Assembly (NCBI GenBank): GCA_900316235.1
Contig: ONCC01000004.1
Span: 109,406 to 173,405, forward strand
Source: an uncultured Bacteroidales bacterium
Lineage (GTDB): Bacteria > Bacteroidota > Bacteroidia > Bacteroidales > P3
Reading direction: 5' to 3'
DNA length: 64,000 bases
The stretch's first letter is position 1. Each line of letters begins with the position of its first letter. This document shows positions 16,772-25,130 of the stretch, piece by piece. The notes under the pieces were generated by a model. It had not been told where the DNA came from. It ran no database searches and was given only the letters and a program-made list of their open reading frames with translations. Position numbers and translations under genes: made by a program.

Positions 16772-16909
16772 AGGCAACGCTTCGCCCACGAAATCCATTC
16801 CAACAAACCCCTCCTCGCCGCCCTCCAAGCCACCGGCTACTCCCGCCCCCGCAAAATCCTCTCCCCAAAACAAATCCAAATCATCTTCTCCTTCCTCGGC
16901 GAACCCTGA
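16772..16909 (+). pseudogene. DUF4248 remnant, 5' part missing
   Basis: The last 40 or so codons of the DUF4248 gene at 13.0 kb are repeated almost base for base (QRFAHEIHSNKPLL, then LSPKQIQIIFSFLGEP and a stop), but the first 25 codons and start are gone. It is followed by the same hairpin as the intact copy. Confidence 0.8.
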
Positions 16910-16956
16910 AAGCCTACCGCCAAAGAGCCCCAAATCCACTACCCTGAACACAACGA

Positions 16957-16981
16957 AGGGCGAGACCTCCGGCCTCGCCCT
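16957..16981. terminator. Hairpin terminator, second copy
   Basis: GGGCGAG / CTCGCCC stem with the same loop as the one at 13250, 48 bp after the DUF4248 remnant. Confidence 0.75.
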
Positions 16982-17091
16982 CAATTATTATCTCTATCAT
17001 CACCATCAAGAGTAACGCCAACATCTCCACCAGCACTCCCTTCATTCCATCCCTCACCACCATCATTTTTACCATCAAAATGAAAATAAAT

Positions 17092-17122
17092 TTTGTCAGT
17101 TCAAAAAAAAATCATATTTTTG
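17092..17122 (+). promoter_or_regulatory. Bacteroidetes promoter upstream of the 4-TM/S24-like pair
   Basis: TTTG (17092-17095) and TATTTTTG (17115-17122), 19 bp apart. The start codon is 187 bp further on; a second -7-like TATTTTTC nearer 17290 could be an alternative. The leader between them holds no convincing gene. Confidence 0.65.
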
Positions 17123-17308
17123 CACACCTAAATTTGAACTCGAAAAATCAATTATGAATATGAAATATAATGCTATACCACAACATTTTAATATCATAAA
17201 GAATACATATTTTTTAATAATATGTAAATAATATGTAGGCACACAATGTGTATTATGGCAGAAAGAAATTAGTAGAGCAAAAAAAGTCGTATTTTTCAGC
17301 CCCAAATT

Positions 17309-17764
17309 ATGCGAAGAATAATATTAAATATCAGGACTTCCAGCCTACTTACGGCAGTTGCGTATATTGGACTATTGCTATTGTTCACGTTTACGATGGC
17401 TTTTGTAGAACTCGTGAAAGACGATGGGAGTTTTGTGTCGGTATGTAACCAGATATGGGGAACAAGAGTGGGACTATTTGTGAATGTGGGATTACTTTTT
17501 ATGCTGATACTTGATTATGACCAACACAAAGCGAAGATTCCTAGAGGTCTGGCGGTCTCTTCACTAGTCATGATACTTTTGGTGATAATTATCTTTTCAT
17601 TATCAGGTAATATCGTAGCAAAAAATAGTGCCGAACTGGCTTCTTTTTGGGTGAAGCCCTGGCTTACTTTGATTCTGTTCACAATATTTGCCATTTATCT
17701 GATAGTTGTCAAATACCAATCCTTAACCATTAATACTGATAGTGTAGTACAAGAAACATATTAA
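17309..17764 (+). CDS. Four-helix membrane protein of unknown function
   Basis: 151 residues with four hydrophobic segments: about 10-32 (SLLTAVAYIGLLLLFTFTMAF), 52-67, 83-101 (VSSLVMILLVIIIFSLSG) and 116-136. It has short loops and no obvious enzymatic motif. Five bases separate it from the next gene, which has one membrane helix and a LexA-like soluble domain, so the two likely work together at the membrane. Set between decayed DUF4248 cassettes. Family unknown. Confidence 0.65.
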   Translation: MRRIILNIRTSSLLTAVAYIGLLLLFTFTMAFVELVKDDGSFVSVCNQIWGTRVGLFVNVGLLFMLILDYDQHKAKIPRGLAVSSLVMILLVIIIFSLSGNIVAKNSAELASFWVKPWLTLILFTIFAIYLIVVKYQSLTINTDSVVQETY

Positions 17765-17769
17765 CAGTC

Positions 17770-18291
17770 ATGACATCATTTATTGTTTTAATAATCCTTG
17801 TGGTGTTGCTTTCCCTTTACTATGTAGGTAACAGAAAGAGAGTAAAAGAGCAGGGGGAGCAGCAGGAATTTGTGCAATCTGTTGAAGCAGGGTCTTTGGA
17901 TAAAGTGTCGGCTGAGCAACAGAGGGCAGAATCGTTCTATGCACCGAAACGTAAACTTTATAAAAAAGATGGTACCGAGATAGACCTTACTGGTTTGATT
18001 CGCATTGTTTCAAATGGAGATTGTATGTTCCGCAGAAATATCGTGAAAGGTACCCAGCTTTATGTTCGTGCTGTCCAACGAGGAAAGGCCAAAAAGGAAG
18101 ATCTGAAAGTGGGTGATATATTGCTGATACAATTGCCCGACACGGGCGTGTATAAAATTCGGGAATTTGAGAAAAGCAATGATGACAATACGCTCATAAC
18201 ATTCTACTACAACACGGATGGCAGCCATCATAATTCATCCAATCCACATCGCATAGAAGATGTTGTAGGTATTGTGAAATACAGAATATAA
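17770..18291 (+). CDS. Membrane-anchored S24/S26 (LexA/signal-peptidase)-like protein
   Basis: 173 residues: an N-terminal helix (3-20), a charged linker and a C-terminal all-beta domain from about 75. The latter has the order seen in S24/S26 peptidases: SNGDCMFRRNIVKG (family motif GDSM), KVGDILLIQLPDTGVYKI and EDVVGIVKYRI. The nucleophile Ser is replaced by Cys85; Lys129 sits about where the general base is expected. It could be a Cys-variant self-cleaving sensor or a non-catalytic binding domain. The match is by motif order only. Confidence 0.6.
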   Translation: MTSFIVLIILVVLLSLYYVGNRKRVKEQGEQQEFVQSVEAGSLDKVSAEQQRAESFYAPKRKLYKKDGTEIDLTGLIRIVSNGDCMFRRNIVKGTQLYVRAVQRGKAKKEDLKVGDILLIQLPDTGVYKIREFEKSNDDNTLITFYYNTDGSHHNSSNPHRIEDVVGIVKYRI

Positions 18292-18649
18292 GCAATATTC
18301 AGTGGACTTCTCTTTAGTTGTGCTGGAACCCGGTTCATACAGACTACACGGTTTTTACAGATAGATGAAACGTGTAATTACTGTTGGTTAACTTTGTGAT
18401 TTTCACTAATCGAGGTTGGCTTTTTGTCGACGTTGTTGTTGCTTATTTAACCTTAACGAAGCATTTACAATGCGTTAAACAACAACGAAACTAAGGACTA
18501 GTACCTACCACACACATGCTCTGATGGATAAAACTGCTATCGATGCCAGCTGACCCAATAGGTTTTTATAAGCCCTGTTTTTTTAGTTGCGCAAAGCGAG
18601 AGGAGAGCGAACTCGCTCACTATCCCGAGACCAACGTCACCGAAGGTGA

Positions 18650-18697
18650 CGCTTCGCCCACGAAACCCATTCCTGGTATGCCTGCGAACACCTTTGA
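18650..18697 (+). pseudogene. Very short DUF4248 remnant
   Basis: RFAHETHS is recognisable, in the same register as the two other copies, then the sequence diverges to a stop. It is tied to the family by the conserved hairpin that follows at the usual distance. Confidence 0.55.
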
Positions 18698-18761
18698 ATA
18701 AGAAAAATGAAGTGAGCCCGCCATCAAAGAAATATCAAGTCCTTTACACCTAACACAACCA

Positions 18762-18786
18762 AGGGCGAGACCTCCGGCCTCGCCCC
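18762..18786. terminator. Hairpin terminator, third copy
   Basis: GGGCGAG / CTCGCCC with the same ACCTCCGGC loop, followed by CCCTTTG. Confidence 0.75.
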
Positions 18787-18832
18787 CTTTGTTCTCTACA
18801 CCAGCACTAATACTGAAACCCTGCCAATATTT

Positions 18833-18863
18833 TTTGCCAATTCAAAAAGATTATGTATCTTTG
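18833..18863 (+). promoter_or_regulatory. Bacteroidetes promoter for the five-gene operon
   Basis: TTTG (18833-18836) and TATCTTTG (18856-18863), 19 bp apart; consensus match. The leader to the first start codon is about 115 nt. Confidence 0.75.
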
Positions 18864-18986
18864 CACCTAAAATAAGGTGTAATTTATAACTCAAAATATC
18901 AAAGAAATATATCATTTATATTATGGAAGTATAGCGTTTTTTATGTTTAATATGACTTTGAGAAAAATAAACTACGATATATTAAG

Positions 18987-20192
18987 ATGGCAGAAAACAA
19001 TATTATCCAATATGATGACGAGGCAAAAAAAATCCTTTTTATAGGAAATATTACCTCTTTCGTGTTTTATAATCAACTTTTTAAAGCACTTAGGGAACAC
19101 TACAAAAAAAATGGTGTTACTGTCGCTCCTGTTTTCTCATTTATTCATGTTAATCGATTCGACCCTTTGGTTGTTCCCAATCTAATTAGTCTAGGCTTTA
19201 TTTTGGAAAGTATTCATAAAAAGCCTACACATTTGGAAATAGCAAATACATCTGCTACTAAATTTTTAGATGAAGGATGGTTTTTCAAAGTCGTTGGACA
19301 GGAACATGTTTTTGGAGAAGAATTGTTTGACGAGGATGGAATACGACATATAATTAAACAAGTGACTGGCTATGGAATATATGATTTTGAACCTAAAATG
19401 TTGGGGTTTTACAATTTCTCAAATGTTAATAAACCATATAGGCCCGCTCATAGAGTGTATGTTTTTAGAGAAGATTCATACAGATATTATAGTATATTTA
19501 TTCAAAAAAATACGACAGAAGAAGAACTTGGCAAAATTCGCACAAATAAATGTATAGAGCTAGAGCCTTTTATTACAAAAAGGTTTAAAGATCTTCTTTA
19601 TGCAGTAGGAGAGTCGACGCTGAATAAAAAAGAAGCAGACGTTGTATTGGATATATTAACAGAGTTAATAACGAATGCTGTTTTGTATAGTGGCTCACAT
19701 TGCTCTGTTATGCTTCAACGAATAGGAAATATTACTAAAATATCAATATCCGATTGTGGAGTTGGTTTTGAATATTCATTTGAAAAGAAACGGGAAAAAT
19801 TTGGAAAAGAATATAAAAATGTTTTTGGTGAATATAGTGCTATTGACCAAACAAAATATAAAAACTTTCTATTTATATTTGAGACATTGTTTTACTCAAA
19901 AGAGAAAGAAGAAAGTACCGCTAGGGAAAACTTATACACGCTACTAAAAACAATCTTAAAAAAGCGTGGTGAAAATGAAATACAGGAAGGAACGATAAGA
20001 ATTCATTATAATGACACACAGGTGATAATGACATCAAATAGATGTTCGGCATGTGAAAAATTTGCCCCCAAAGAGTGTGCAAAATGTTTGTTAAAAAATT
20101 ATAACCCAACAACTGAGATTTCAAAATCCAATTTACGCTTTTTTGAAAGTACATTTAAAGGCGTTCATATTGAGGTTGAATTAAAATTCTAA
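18987..20192 (+). CDS. GHKL-type ATPase protein with C-terminal Cys cluster (operon gene 1)
   Basis: 401 residues. The N-terminal 180 residues begin with a STAS-like pattern (KKILFIGNITSFVFYNQLFKAL). The middle has a histidine kinase/HSP90-type ATP-binding fold: the N box ELITNAVLYSG (226-236) and the G1 box ISDCGVGF (254-261). No phospho-acceptor His region is seen. Near the C-terminus CxxC-x7-CxxC (Cys353, 356, 364, 367) probably binds zinc. Very AT-rich. Followed after 5 bp by the next gene. Might act as an ATP-driven switch or anti-sigma-like kinase; I know no characterised system with this exact protein. Confidence 0.8.
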   Translation: MAENNIIQYDDEAKKILFIGNITSFVFYNQLFKALREHYKKNGVTVAPVFSFIHVNRFDPLVVPNLISLGFILESIHKKPTHLEIANTSATKFLDEGWFFKVVGQEHVFGEELFDEDGIRHIIKQVTGYGIYDFEPKMLGFYNFSNVNKPYRPAHRVYVFREDSYRYYSIFIQKNTTEEELGKIRTNKCIELEPFITKRFKDLLYAVGESTLNKKEADVVLDILTELITNAVLYSGSHCSVMLQRIGNITKISISDCGVGFEYSFEKKREKFGKEYKNVFGEYSAIDQTKYKNFLFIFETLFYSKEKEESTARENLYTLLKTILKKRGENEIQEGTIRIHYNDTQVIMTSNRCSACEKFAPKECAKCLLKNYNPTTEISKSNLRFFESTFKGVHIEVELKF

Positions 20193-20197
20193 AAAAG

Positions 20198-21229
20198 ATG
20201 TATGCTAATTTAGAAACAGATAATACGCTCTATGTGTTTATGCACGCGGAACAAGTTTACACTGGTTCCGAATCATATGATTCATGTTCTATTATTGGGG
20301 AAACAACCATTGAAAACATATATTTGCATATTTGCAAAATAGATATCAAATCAATTATCATTGATTTTGACGAGATAAAAAAAGAAAAGAATGGTGTGAC
20401 ATGGATGGGGAAAATAATTCAGCATTGTAAAGAAAAAGATATTAATTTGACTTTGTGTAGGATAGAAAAAGGTCTATTGGGAGCATTAAAACTGGAAGAA
20501 TCGCTAAAAATATATTATGATGCAGATTTTAGAAAAAAGGACAATGGTAATGGAACCGTAAATATTGTTTGTTCTGACAGTCCTATTTATAGTCTTACTA
20601 ATGAGATAATATATAATCTGTATGAACAAAAACTTATAGAAAGAATGAACGAGCATGGCTCAAGATACATAATTGAAAGAGAGGCTAATCAACAATATAG
20701 CCATTCTAGCAATGTCAATTTACCAAAATATATAAATATTAAAGCATTTATTGAAGAAAAAGAATTATCATTTCTGGGATTGTATCTATTATACAAAAAG
20801 TCAAAACAGTTAAAATTATTTAATGATAGGTATAATCAGCCACTTCTTTTTTTTAGCTCAATGGCTGGGGCATACTTGGCATCCGTTTTTTCAAAATTAG
20901 CAAGCATTGACATGGTCTTTCTTAACCATTTAGGTCCCAAGAAGAAATTATATCGAGAACTCCATAAAGAACAATTGTTGGCAGATAAAGATTATTTAAT
21001 TATATCAGATGTGGTGTGTTTAGGTGCAGAAATAGAACGTGCAAAAACGCTTATAGAGTATGCCGGTGGCAAACTTAAAGGGATATTATCTATCGTTTTA
21101 GTAGATGTTGTTTCAAACCGTCCAAACAAGGAGAAGGAAATCAATAAAATCTCTTTATTAAATCTCACAGCTGATAAGAATCCATTTGGTTATCAGATTA
21201 TAACCGATTTTAATAATATAAAAAACTAA
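20198..21229 (+). CDS. STAS-like plus phosphoribosyltransferase-like protein (operon gene 2)
   Basis: 343 residues. The N-terminal part (about 10-110) resembles STAS domains: IDIKSIIIDFDEIKK, then a helix and LTLCRIEKGLLGALKL. The C-terminal half (about 210-330) has the type I PRTase order: PLLFFSSMAGAYLASVF, MVFLNHLGPKKKLYR, and LIISDVVCLGAEIERAKTLI at the PRPP-loop position followed by AGGKLKGILSIVLVD. The usual acidic pair and TTG of the PRPP loop are altered (ISDVVCLG, 269-276), so catalysis is uncertain. PRTase-like domains occur in predicted bacterial conflict systems. The STAS-like part may dock on the GHKL ATPase of gene 1, as anti-anti-sigma factors do on their kinases (inference). 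Confidence 0.7.
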   Translation: MYANLETDNTLYVFMHAEQVYTGSESYDSCSIIGETTIENIYLHICKIDIKSIIIDFDEIKKEKNGVTWMGKIIQHCKEKDINLTLCRIEKGLLGALKLEESLKIYYDADFRKKDNGNGTVNIVCSDSPIYSLTNEIIYNLYEQKLIERMNEHGSRYIIEREANQQYSHSSNVNLPKYINIKAFIEEKELSFLGLYLLYKKSKQLKLFNDRYNQPLLFFSSMAGAYLASVFSKLASIDMVFLNHLGPKKKLYRELHKEQLLADKDYLIISDVVCLGAEIERAKTLIEYAGGKLKGILSIVLVDVVSNRPNKEKEINKISLLNLTADKNPFGYQIITDFNNIKN

Positions 21230-21235
21230 TTATCA

Positions 21236-22933
21236 ATGAGCGCAAGAATACTACATATTTCAGACTTGCATTTTAGAGCACCATCAGAGCACGACAAGAA
21301 TATATATTATTCCGATTCTAATTTCTGTGATGATTTTATCAAATATATAAATAATAATATTGGTAATATTGATTACCTTATTTTTACTGGTGACGCGATT
21401 AATCAGGGCTATGTCAAAGCATTTGATGATGCAAAAAAATTTCTCGAGGAACTTATCACGAAGTTAAATATTAGAAAGGATAGAATATTGTTATGTATGG
21501 GAAATCACGACTTCGACAGGCATGAGCTTGAATTAGAAGCAAAAGAAATCCCAGCAGATGCAATAAACAAACAAAAAAGGATGGAAAATATTCATGCTAG
21601 CAAAGCAAAATATAAATATTTTAAATCGTTTGTCAAAGATATTACTGGTAAAGATCTAGACGTTCAAGACGCTATATATGATTCAATTGTTGATGAGAAT
21701 AATAGATTCATTCTTATGGGTGTAAATACTTGCTATATTGAGTCGTTTGACATCAGCTCCCATAAAGGAATGATTGACAAAGACCAATTTACATACAAGT
21801 TAAATAGTGCTTTAGAGGGGAAGTCTGATTATAATGTTTTTTTAGCAATGCATCATAATCCTGCTTCAGAAGCACCCGGGAATGAAATATCTACATGGAA
21901 AGATATTTTAAAAAGTAATACAATCAAGAATCCCATTATTGTTTTTTCTGGACATATTCACTATATTGAAACATCTTATGGTGAGCAAGATGAACAAGAA
22001 GGATATAGCTCTGCTGAAACTTCTAAACCCGGAACATATTATTTTTCAGCAGGAAGTTTATTAAATAAGGAATATAAGGCTCGATCGTTTAATATATACG
22101 AGGTTGAGAATAGCAAAATTACTTACCACTTTCATACACACATAGAGTCTGGTGCAAAACCTTACTGGGAAGAAACAAAAGAGGGGAATACTATTATGCT
22201 CAGTGACCGTGTTTTTCTGCCAGATTCTAGAGAACTTGACGGCGAAAAAGAACTTCCTGGAGAACCTAACTCATTTAGAAATGAAGTTACTACAATAATG
22301 AACTATATAGGAGATCATAAATTGTATTATTCGGGGCATTTCCATTGGAATACTGATGAAACTACAGGTAAGAGTGACTTTAAATCTCATGGATATATTG
22401 ATATAAACTATCTTGTGTCACACATTGAATCACTGGAAATAATTACACGATTGTTTGAGGGTAAAATTACTGAAATAAAAAATCAATACAAAGAAACTTT
22501 TGGTAAAACATTGCTGGTTTCAATAGGAATGGAATGCAATGTTATTGGTGCAAGATTATCAGTATTATTCCCCAAGTTTGACTATAGTTATATCCCGAGA
22601 AAACGTAAGGCGGGCGATCACGATGATATTGAGATAAAAATTGGACTGGACATTAAAGATTATGACACAATTATTATAATAAAAGATATCATGGTGAAAA
22701 CAAGACAAGGAGAAACGGAAGAAATTATCAGAGATTTATTTTATGGAAAGAATGTTTATGTGGTTTCATTGTTCTATTGTGGAGATGCTACTAAGAAAGA
22801 AGGTATTCTTAAAAGTGTTGATAAAGCCCATTTTTACTCGCTTATTGATGAAATAAAAATTTTGATGTGCGATGTTCCTGACACAGAATGTCCTATTATA
22901 AAAAACAAGTTACAAACAATTTATAGGTGCTAA
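21236..22933 (+). CDS. Calcineurin-like phosphoesterase fused to a PRTase-like domain (operon gene 3)
   Basis: 565 residues. The N-terminal metallophosphoesterase is complete: DLHF (10-13), GDAINQG (52-58), GNHDFDRHE (89-97), AMHHNP (204-209) and GHIHY (239-243) supply all metal ligands. After a middle region, the C-terminal 150 residues look like a second PRTase fold: LLVSIGMECNVIGARLSVLF (427-446) and TIIIIKDIMVKTRQGET (478-494) at the PRPP-loop position, then YVVSLFYCGD. It would hydrolyse a phosphodiester or phosphomonoester, perhaps a nucleotide, whose ligand is recognised by the PRTase domain. Six bp after gene 2. Confidence 0.8.
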   Translation: MSARILHISDLHFRAPSEHDKNIYYSDSNFCDDFIKYINNNIGNIDYLIFTGDAINQGYVKAFDDAKKFLEELITKLNIRKDRILLCMGNHDFDRHELELEAKEIPADAINKQKRMENIHASKAKYKYFKSFVKDITGKDLDVQDAIYDSIVDENNRFILMGVNTCYIESFDISSHKGMIDKDQFTYKLNSALEGKSDYNVFLAMHHNPASEAPGNEISTWKDILKSNTIKNPIIVFSGHIHYIETSYGEQDEQEGYSSAETSKPGTYYFSAGSLLNKEYKARSFNIYEVENSKITYHFHTHIESGAKPYWEETKEGNTIMLSDRVFLPDSRELDGEKELPGEPNSFRNEVTTIMNYIGDHKLYYSGHFHWNTDETTGKSDFKSHGYIDINYLVSHIESLEIITRLFEGKITEIKNQYKETFGKTLLVSIGMECNVIGARLSVLFPKFDYSYIPRKRKAGDHDDIEIKIGLDIKDYDTIIIIKDIMVKTRQGETEEIIRDLFYGKNVYVVSLFYCGDATKKEGILKSVDKAHFYSLIDEIKILMCDVPDTECPIIKNKLQTIYRC

Positions 22934-22943
22934 TCGATATATT

Positions 22944-23579
22944 ATGAGAACAATAAAACCACAAGTAGTCGTCGAATCACACGTGGATGGCGACTACATC
23001 TTGAAACAGATTGAATTGGCTGGACGTACAGCTTATAAAAGTGAAGACAAGATCACGCCCGATTCGGCAAAGGATTTTGTCAAAATGATAAGTGGCCGTG
23101 GACATCTGTCCGTAATAGAGCATCAGTCTGTTACCGTACGCATCATATGCGACAGAGGAGTTTCACACGAGATTGTGAGACATCGCCTTGCAAGTTATAC
23201 GCAGGAATCAACACGTTATTGCAACTATACAAAAGGCAAGTTTGGCAGCGAGATTACCGTAATAGAACCCTGCTTCTGGGCACCTAACGATGGAAAATAT
23301 CAGGTATGGAAGCAGACCATTGAACAAATTGAGGCAGGTTATAACAAGCTGATTGAACTTGGCGCAACGCCGCAGGAAGCGAGAAGTGTTTTGCCCAACT
23401 CTTTGAAAACGGAAATCGTGGTGACAATGAATTTGCGCGAATGGCGGCATTTCTTCACATTGAGAACATCACAGGCTGCACACCCACAAATGCGAGAAAT
23501 AGCCATCCCTCTTTTGAAAGAGTTTCAAAAATTGATACCTGTTGTATTTGATGATATTAATGCCAACAACGCAGAATGA
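22944..23579 (+). CDS. thyX: Flavin-dependent thymidylate synthase ThyX (operon gene 4)
   Basis: 211 residues. Makes dTMP from dUMP with FAD and methylene-tetrahydrofolate. The ThyX motif RHRxxSxxxxSxR is present (RHRLASYTQESTR, about residues 75-87), with GHLSVIEHQSVTV before it and ARSVLPNSLKTEIVVTMNLR after it. Length is usual for the family. It starts 10 bp after gene 3 and overlaps the next gene by 4 bp, so it is built into this operon rather than a folate locus. Base composition is less AT-rich than in genes 1-3. A nucleotide-pool role in phage defence is possible; a housekeeping or phage-derived copy is the alternative. Confidence 0.92.
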   Translation: MRTIKPQVVVESHVDGDYILKQIELAGRTAYKSEDKITPDSAKDFVKMISGRGHLSVIEHQSVTVRIICDRGVSHEIVRHRLASYTQESTRYCNYTKGKFGSEITVIEPCFWAPNDGKYQVWKQTIEQIEAGYNKLIELGATPQEARSVLPNSLKTEIVVTMNLREWRHFFTLRTSQAAHPQMREIAIPLLKEFQKLIPVVFDDINANNAE

Positions 23580-25030
23580 CACTAGATATTCAAACACTAA
23601 CAACAACCCACGAGGGCCAAACTTTCGATAGAAAGAGTGCTCGTATTGACCCGAAAGGGTTGGCCGTAGTCCTTGTGGCAATGGCCAATGCCGACGGTGG
23701 ACGTGTGGCTATCGGCATTGAGGACGACGGTACGATAACGGGTGTCGACCGTTATATTGGAAATGTCAATGACTTGTTGCGCGTCCCGATGGATTATTGT
23801 GTTCCGAGAATCAATGTACACCCGGAATATATCAATTGCATAAACAACAACGGAGATGCCGACCATGTTCTGCTTCTCAATGTAGAACAGAGCAATCGGC
23901 TTCATGCCACCTCTGCCGACGAAGCCTATATACGTGTCGGCGACAAATCGCACAAGTTGGGCTTTGAGGAACGCATGCAGCTGATGTTCGCAAAGGGGGT
24001 GTGCTATTTTGAGGACGAGCCCGTCGCCAAAGCAGGAATAGAAGATCTCGACCTGAAATGTGTCGAGGAATATTGTGCGAGGATTGGCTACGGTCGTGAC
24101 GCTCTGACCTACCTGCGTTCCAACAAAAACTTTATCACCGAGAAAGACGGTAGAGAATATGTAAGTGGTGCCGCTATCCTTCTGTTTGGTATAGCTCCCC
24201 AGCGATGGTTCCCGAGAGCGCGTGTGCGCGTCGTCTGCTATGATGGAACACAAGAGCTGACCGGCGCACAAATGAATGTGGTGAAGGATGAGATGTTTGA
24301 AGGACGTATCATCGATATGACGCGCGACGCACTCGCCTTCGTAAAAACCCAAATCCGCGAACACACTTTTCTAGGCGAAGGTGCCGTTTTCCGTACCGTC
24401 CCCGACTATCCCGAGTTCTGTTGGACTGAGCTTATTGTTAATGCCATCGCCCACCGCGACTACTCTATTTTCGGAACCGACATACAAGTCAAGATATTCT
24501 CCGACCGTCTCACTGTCGAGAGCCCAGGTATCCTTCCCGGCATGGTGAGAATTGGAAATTTGCGTACCACTCATTTCTCTCGCAATCCCAAGATTGCACA
24601 GATGCTTCACGAATATGAGTATGTGCGTGAGTTCGGCGAAGGAATAGACCGTATCTACAGGGAGATGGCAGAGGTCGGACAACCCGCCCCGGAGTTCAAA
24701 CAATATGACTTCATGCTTCGTGCTACTATCAGGAAGGTTGTCCCTCAAGATGATACTCAAGGCACTCAAAGGGTTAAAGATACAGATAATCAAATGCATC
24801 AAGGTGGCACTCAAGATGGCACTCAAGATGGCACTCAAGAACTTTCAGATAAAATTTATGGTAAAATAAAAGATAATCCCAATATTACCATGGATGAATT
24901 AGCAGTGTCGCTTAATGTAGGTCGTAGGACTATTGCAAGGCATCTTAAACAAATGTCAGATAGAGTTCATTATGTGGGTAGCGGTTACAGCGGCCACTGG
25001 GAAGTAATACCATCCGAGAATAAAGATTGA
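23576..25030 (+). CDS. AlbA_2 (Schlafen-type) domain putative regulator with C-terminal HTH (operon gene 5)
   Basis: 484 residues. The N-terminal AlbA_2 domain has TFDRKSARI and AMANADGGRVAIGIEDDGTI (about 17-56). The middle matches the ATP-binding, RecG-like C-terminal region of this family: WTELIVNAIAHRDYSIFG, ILPGMVRIGNLRTTHFSRN and REFGEGIDRIYREM. After a low-complexity linker built of GTQD repeats comes a winged-helix HTH: MDELAVSLNVGRRTIARHL. Such proteins are usually annotated as transcriptional regulators. It overlaps thyX by 4 bp (ATGA) and is followed by a strong terminator, so it closes the operon. Confidence 0.88.
   Translation: MTLDIQTLTTTHEGQTFDRKSARIDPKGLAVVLVAMANADGGRVAIGIEDDGTITGVDRYIGNVNDLLRVPMDYCVPRINVHPEYINCINNNGDADHVLLLNVEQSNRLHATSADEAYIRVGDKSHKLGFEERMQLMFAKGVCYFEDEPVAKAGIEDLDLKCVEEYCARIGYGRDALTYLRSNKNFITEKDGREYVSGAAILLFGIAPQRWFPRARVRVVCYDGTQELTGAQMNVVKDEMFEGRIIDMTRDALAFVKTQIREHTFLGEGAVFRTVPDYPEFCWTELIVNAIAHRDYSIFGTDIQVKIFSDRLTVESPGILPGMVRIGNLRTTHFSRNPKIAQMLHEYEYVREFGEGIDRIYREMAEVGQPAPEFKQYDFMLRATIRKVVPQDDTQGTQRVKDTDNQMHQGGTQDGTQDGTQELSDKIYGKIKDNPNITMDELAVSLNVGRRTIARHLKQMSDRVHYVGSGYSGHWEVIPSENKD
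24806..24840 (+). repeat. Short tandem repeat coding the GTQD linker
   Basis: Nearly three tandem units of GGCACTCAAGAT. The unit is a multiple of three, so expansion would change linker length without shifting frame. Confidence 0.8.
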
Positions 25031-25050
25031 GTAACCTTTAATTAGTTATA

Positions 25051-25086
25051 GCCACGGCAAGCCACTTCGCTTGCCGTGGCTTTTTT
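25051..25086 (+). terminator. Strong terminator closing the five-gene operon
   Basis: An 11-bp perfect stem, GCCACGGCAAG / CTTGCCGTGGC, with an 8-nt loop and TTTTTT. Confidence 0.9.
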
Positions 25087-25130
25087 CGCCTTCCTAAATG
25101 ATTATTACAGTGGGACAAGAAGGAATAACA

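Larger units (their letters stand above)
18292..18986. other. Gene-free stretch with hairpins, a DUF4248 scrap and a promoter
   Basis: About 700 bp without a gene. A nested palindrome (18432-18486: GTTGTT/AACAAC outside, TTAAC/GTTAA and GCATT/AATGC inside) is followed by the CGTCACC-GAA-GGTGACG hairpin near 18635, a tiny DUF4248 remnant, a hairpin terminator and a strong promoter for the five-gene operon. Confidence 0.6.

Noticed and set aside
18432..18486. Nested palindrome with ATTTAAC and GTTAAAC resembling the R boxes of an integron attC site
   Set aside because: The distance between the boxes (about 36 bp) is shorter than usual attC sites, there is no array of such sites and no integrase nearby. 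Kept only as a hairpin.
24806..24840. GTQD tandem repeat as a phase-variation switch
   Set aside because: The 12-bp unit keeps the reading frame, so changes only alter linker length and cannot turn the gene on or off.
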